DNA of 64,000 nucleotides from Apricaphanius iberus (taxonomy: Eukaryota > Chordata > Actinopteri > Cyprinodontiformes > Aphaniidae), in contig JAPXFQ010002424.1 in assembly GCA_028564705.1 (NCBI GenBank), positions 248,001-312,000 on the forward strand. The letters are read 5' to 3'. How positions within the stretch are numbered: the first letter of the stretch is position 1; every line of letters starts with the position of its first letter. Below are positions 58,410 to 64,000 of this stretch, in pieces. The position numbers and the translations under genes are program-made. A model generated the notes under the pieces. The model saw only the letters and a program-made list of their open reading frames with translations. It was not told where the DNA came from and did not search any database.

Positions 58410-58646
58410 TCAGCAGGTTTCAGGGTCCTGCAAAACAAAAGGAAAGGTAGGCAGATTGTGTGTGCTTTGCACTTCTTTGACTAGAATAATTTTCCTCATG
58501 TAATCAGCTAATGTGAGTTCTTTGTCTGCTTTTTGAAAATCAGGCGCAACTAGAGGTAACCTGTAGGGTCTGCCATAAATGATTTCAAGGGGTGTTAAAC
58601 CTTGCTTTGTTAGTGTGTTTCTCATATAAAGTTTTAATAGGTCCAA
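58410..58646 (-). pseudogene. retroviral integrase C-terminal fragment
   Basis: A minus-strand frame with YMRNTLTKQGLTPLEIIYGR and PYRLPLVAPDF. This matches the end of the integrase core and the linker in gamma/epsilon-type retroviruses. The zinc-binding and catalytic DDE parts are missing. It directly abuts the RT fragment at about 58,650, so an internal deletion removed the rest of RT, RNase H and most of integrase. Confidence 0.7.
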
Positions 58647-58660
58647 AACTCAGGCCATGG

Positions 58661-59107
58661 TTATTTTATATGTTTATAAGTGAAAGCAAACCAAAATTGT
58701 GAATCTGGGTGCATTGGAATGCTAAAAAAGGCATTACTGAGGTCCACTACTGTGAAATACTTCCTAGTGGGACTCAGAGAGTTTAACAGAGTGTGTGGAT
58801 CAGGCACATTCGGCACTCTGGTCTGGACAGCTGAATTCACCATTCTCAAATCTTGAACCATACGCCAGCTTTTCCCATCAGCCTTTTTAACTGGCCAAAT
58901 TGGTGTGTTACCTTGTGAATCAGGACATTTTCTTATGACATCTGTTATTAGAAATTCCTCAGTTACTGGTTGAATTCCTAACTCTTTGAATGGGAGCAAC
59001 GGATGAGAGTAGGCCTACATTAGTGGGGCTTTTGGACCATAATTTATCAGGGACTTCTTTGAGTTGATTTTCTTCCTCTTCAGTCAATAAGATGATTTCT
59101 GTTTCTG
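58661..59107 (-). pseudogene. retroviral reverse transcriptase N-terminal fragment
   Basis: The minus strand encodes TPIWPVKKADGKSWRMVQDL and YFTVVDLSNAFFSIPMHP, the fingers and first catalytic Asp of a retroviral RT. The YxDD motif is absent because the frame stops after FAFTYK and meets the integrase fragment. The part before RT (LLTEEENQLKEV) follows the protease but is separated from it by a TGA stop at about 59,107, and a further frame break lies near 58,990. Non-functional. Confidence 0.8.
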
Positions 59108-59108
59108 G

Positions 59109-59951
59109 TCAGTCTAGTGGTGCTACTTGAGTGGTGCAGTGAAGTGGCAGGATAAGGGGCAGCCTATATAAACCTGTGGATTCACTGTAATGCCAACAAT
59201 CTTCTTTATTTTCTTGCAAAGCTTTAAAATCTGTGCCGTTATTTGCTTTTCGCACCATATATCCCAAGTCTTTCCAACGTGATTTACTGCTTTTTGTCAG
59301 AGATATATGTGGATTTGTAGGCAAATCAAAGAATGGTTTAAGGCTGGTAGTCAGTATTACTGAGGCAGCTGAATCAGATTTTTCATCAGTAATAATGTGT
59401 GAGGTGAACACTACAGCAGGTGAGAGTTGCATAAAATAATCTTGGAACTTGGGATCAGGTTCAGGCCTCAGAGCCATAGTCACATGTAACTGTGATGTAG
59501 GCATGATTTGTTTGTCGGAGTCAGGGACTACTTGCAAAGCTGTGTCAATCATTGTTGTTGTGTCTTTAAGGTTTTCTTTAGGTTCAACTCGTAAAGAGTA
59601 GTACAGACCGAGTCCCTGTGGTCTATGAGTTGTATTGAGGTAAATGTCATCATTTACATTTCCTGTTCTCACAGCTCTCATGCTGTCTCCCACTGGGATA
59701 ATGGAGATTTTTAGGGCTGACATTAAGTCTCTGCCCAATAAATTGAGTGGACATCGTGGTGAAATGACTATTGGGTTTTTAGAACTAAACCCAGTTTGTG
59801 GATCTGTTATTAACACTGGTTTAGATAAAAATGAGCGTGTAGTAGCACCATCTGCTGATTTTACTAAAATGCTTTTTTTAGATTCTGGCAGATTAACGCC
59901 AGAGGAGATCACCGTTCTGCAAGCTCCGGTGTCACAAAGGAGCTCTACCAT
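59109..59951 (-). pseudogene. retroviral protease-region ORF (280 codons)
   Basis: An open minus-strand frame. It has the retropepsin active-site motif LLCDTGACRTVISSG near its start and LNLLGRDLM about 70 residues later, the two hallmarks of a retroviral aspartic protease. The remainder (RVEPKENLKDTTTMIDTALQ and so on) is a long linker without a known motif, running to the pol junction. The frame is open, but it is cut off from gag by stops just upstream of 59,951 and from RT by a TGA. It belongs to the broken element and is probably not expressed as a polyprotein. Confidence 0.75.
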
Positions 59952-60058
59952 TGTTCATTAATTTTAAGTCTTATGTAACGCTTCTCTTTCAGAACATTAA
60001 GCAATTCCCAGGCGCCACAGCAATACACCACCTCATTAGAGGCGGCAAAAGTATCTAG

Positions 60059-61075
60059 TCATTGCTGTGTGAAATGCGAGTGGTCTGGGGCAGTTGGACC
60101 CTGTGTATGGATCTGACCTCGTGCTCTGGCCCTTCCTCGGCCTCTGCTACATTGTGAAATTTGGCCTACTTCTCCACAAGTCCAACACGTGGGGGCAGGG
60201 TGACCACCTTGATGTCTCCATGAACCCTGGGGTGTGTGATTATGTGTATTCCTTCGTGGTCTAAACCCCCTCCCTCTGTTGTAGTTGTCACTTTGATAAT
60301 AAACTTCCCCCTCATGGTCTTCTACCTGGGTGTGACATACCTGTGTCTCTGAGTCTGGGGGTTTTAGCTTCCTCCCTTTTCTTTCCATGACACCTTCTGC
60401 AAAACGTGCATTGGCCATAAGGGTGGTAAGGTTGCATGTTTCCCAGGTCAGAAGGTGATTTTTGATCCAATTAGTGATAGTGGGGTGGAAACTGTGTAAC
60501 AAGCCATTACATAAATGTCGCATATATGGGCTATTATCAACAGTGTCCTTAATGAGGCCACTGTGGATATTGTGTTCCTTTTGGTATCTGAATCTAAAAT
60601 CATCTACAGTTTCCCCAGGCTTCTGTTTTATGGAGGCCATATGCCCATAATCTGGTTTCTTTTTAAACTGTGTGCGAACTTGATTTGCTACTGCATCGAA
60701 TTGTTCCTTTAATGTTCCCTGGAAATCATTCTGAAATTTCAACACAACTCCGGCATCATCTCTTCCTGTGTAATTTCCTGCTACACGGTGCCAGTCTTTT
60801 CCCAACGCTGTAGCCATAGCTTGTCCTAATTCTTGACCGTTTAACCGGTAGGATTTGACCACATCAACCATATCGTCTGTCCATTTTTCTGGATCCTCCT
60901 TATGGCTAGTGATTTGTTCTACAACCTCTTTAACATCTTTAAGTGACCATGGTCTAAAAACATATCTTGGAGTGCCATCGGCAGATGGTTCTTCGACCAT
61001 AGGATTAACATCTATTGAGTCCTCTGGTTCAGTCTCACCAGACTTATCCTTCTTTGTAAATTCTAAGCCTTTGTT
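60059..61075 (-). pseudogene. retroviral gag: capsid and nucleocapsid part
   Basis: The minus-strand frame (ATG at 61,000, open from about 61,075) encodes the capsid (RYVFRPWSLKDVKEVVEQ; KQKPGETVDDFRFRYQKEH as the major-homology-like region; WIKNHLLTWETCN) and an Arg/Gly-rich nucleocapsid with CWTCGEVGQ. The zinc knuckle has Gln in place of the ligand His and a shortened spacing to the last Cys, so it is damaged. It is out of frame with the matrix part by a small indel near 61,078. It serves as the reference for the second copy at 56.5-57.3 kb. Confidence 0.8.
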
Positions 61076-61565
61076 TTATTGAGGTACCATGTGTTTTTTC
61101 TTCAATTGCAAATTGGTCTCTTGGGACAGGAGGAGGCAGGTGTCCTGGAGGTGCTGTTGAGGCCGCATAAGAATCTCCAACAACCGCAGGGGGTTCTGTC
61201 TGGGTTGCATAAGGAGGAGGACATAGTGTGACTTCATCATTGAGCTTTTTCATAACAAAAGCCCCATCGTTAGAGTCTCTGTGTTTTTTTCTGTTATTTA
61301 AATTCTGCGTCCTCTGCTCTGTTTCATGAGCCCACAGACGGGCGATTCTTGACTCTGTTTGTTTCCGTTCTTTCTTTTTCCCCTTAGCGAACAATGCTTT
61401 TGCCTGAAGAATACATACTAAATCCTTCCACTGATTTCCTTTTAACTTCCCATCTACTTTATATTTTTTGCGCCATTTTGTCTGAAACTGAAGATTTTCG
61501 GGGTCCTTTTTATGCATATACTTTGAATCTCCCTCTAATTTGTGGATAGAAACATGGTTTCCCAT
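61044..61565 (-). pseudogene. retroviral gag: matrix part with PPPY motif
   Basis: A minus-strand frame starting MGNHVSIHK (Met-Gly, a possible myristoylation start), Lys-rich, with a CPPPYATQ late-domain motif at about residue 115. It is typical of the N-terminal part of a gammaretrovirus- or epsilonretrovirus-like Gag. It is open to 61,044, but the capsid continues in another frame (indel near 61,078), so gag is broken. About 40 bases upstream of the ATG lies the Tc1 insertion, which splits the element from its leader. Confidence 0.75.
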
Positions 61566-61605
61566 CTTTGTGTTGTGTTTATATAACTTTTAATGGATTC
61601 TATTA

Positions 61606-63181
<1,576 letters not shown>

Positions 63182-63183
63182 TA

Positions 63184-64000
63184 ATTAGTCTGATAAAGTC
63201 TGATGTTAGAATACCAAAATAGTTCTAGGAGGAATGAAAGGGCAAGGACGATTAAATTAGTCTGTCGATGAGTTGAAGTTAGTCGTTGATTCTTTATTTA
63301 ATTAAATACATTTTTTGGTCATTTATTTGAGATTTTTAATTGTTATCAATTTCTGCTAAAACTGGATTGTATAGGTTTTTTACTCTGAGTGTCTCTTTTG
63401 TGCAACTGGATTGAGCCGTTTTATGGCTTTCCTAATCTAAGGATGTGTTTTGTGACCTATAAATCCGCACGGAACGTCTCTTGTAGTGCCCATCAAACCG
63501 TACGTTTTACGTAGGTTTCAGGTTGGACGGGCATACATAAAGATTATGTTCTGTGCCTACCTTCATGAACCCGCCTGGGGTGCGGTACATCTTTTTGATT
63601 CTGCTGTTTTGTGTTTTTACTCCCAAACATTGGCGTACTTTATTTGCCAATGAGGTGGATTGATTCCCAAATCTAATCCCTTACAACCTTTTCCAGCGAG
63701 GTGGATATATGCTCGCAAAGATAATCCGTTACAACCTTTTATTTTCGAGGTGGAACAGGCTCGCAAACATGGTCCGTTACACCCTCGCCGTAGTAATTAA
63801 CGCATTAATCACTTAAGGCTCAATACCTGATATTCTATCAGAGAGGCTAAAGCGTCCTACCTTTAGGCACAAAACAGCAGAATATATCATGACTATCTTA
63901 GAAGATTTTTTGTTTTAAATGTAAAGGTGCACAAAAAGACGTACTCACAATCTCCCCCCTGTATGAGTGATTCAGACCGAATCGATTGTACGGGAGCACT
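63184..64000 (-). other. retroviral leader/LTR-like sequence (minus strand), partial
   Basis: The sequence just right of the Tc1 element continues the leader upstream of the gag ATG. At 63,960-63,951 the minus strand reads AGGGGGGAGA followed by TTGTGAGTACG, a second polypurine-tract-like run next to a TGTGAG LTR-like start. Between 63,640 and 63,790 a unit of about 58 bases (GAGGTGGA...GCTCGCAAA; CCGTTACA) is repeated about three times with divergence. An LTR with tandem enhancer-like repeats is a fair guess. The window ends before this can be tested. Confidence 0.35.

Overview
The window looks like nuclear DNA of a spiny-rayed teleost fish. Genes are split into small exons with GT-AG introns. 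The immune families are fish-type: an NLRC3-like receptor with a fish-specific NACHT-associated segment and a B30.2 end, and group II-like C-type lectin receptors. The intergenic DNA is packed with fish-style mobile elements (L2/Maui-like and Rex1-like LINEs, Harbinger-like and hAT-like MITEs, a Tc1 element, a retrovirus-like element). There is no bacterial-style operon, CRISPR array, or rRNA or tRNA gene that I can support. The exact species cannot be named from the sequence.

Layout. 1-12.8 kb holds a broken C-type lectin fragment (about 1.14-1.53 kb), an L2-like LINE remnant (2.4-3.4 kb), a GC-rich dispersed repeat interrupted by a MITE (6.5-9.0 kb) and an unidentified complex stretch (9.8-11.8 kb). 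12.85-20.91 kb is one NLRC3-like gene. I could join eight exons in a single frame of 994 codons, with transposons in its introns. 21-28.8 kb is repeat-rich and includes a Rex1-like LINE with a long open reverse transcriptase (26.5-28.8 kb). 29.6-55.7 kb is a same-strand C-type lectin receptor cluster: gene A (29.6-35.9 kb, 260 aa), gene B (38.0-44.1 kb, 374 aa, with an 18-cysteine proline-rich stalk), gene C (47.6-48.4 kb, lectin-domain exons only) and gene D (49.8-55.7 kb, 295 aa). A second copy of gene D's 5' block at 56.2-56.35 kb marks the start of a further unit, and it is cut off by retroviral sequence. 56.5-61.6 kb is a broken, minus-strand endogenous retrovirus with gag, protease, a piece of RT, a piece of integrase, a piece of env, a putative LTR and a second rearranged gag copy. 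61,606-63,181 is a Tc1 element with almost perfect 212-bp inverted repeats. The right end may hold part of another LTR.

How the genes fit together. The lectin receptors are predicted type II membrane proteins. Genes A and D carry ITIM-like tyrosine motifs in the cytoplasmic tail, as in inhibitory NK/myeloid lectin receptors. The NLR is a predicted cytosolic sensor. The region reads as a fast-evolving innate-immunity cluster built by tandem duplication. The most unusual candidate is gene B, whose stalk exon appears to have grown from a single Lys-Cys-Pro unit, like the one still seen in gene D, into a 168-residue Pro/Cys repeat. It also has a divergent last lectin exon. All exon structures come from reading splice sites and frames by eye; no expression data were available.
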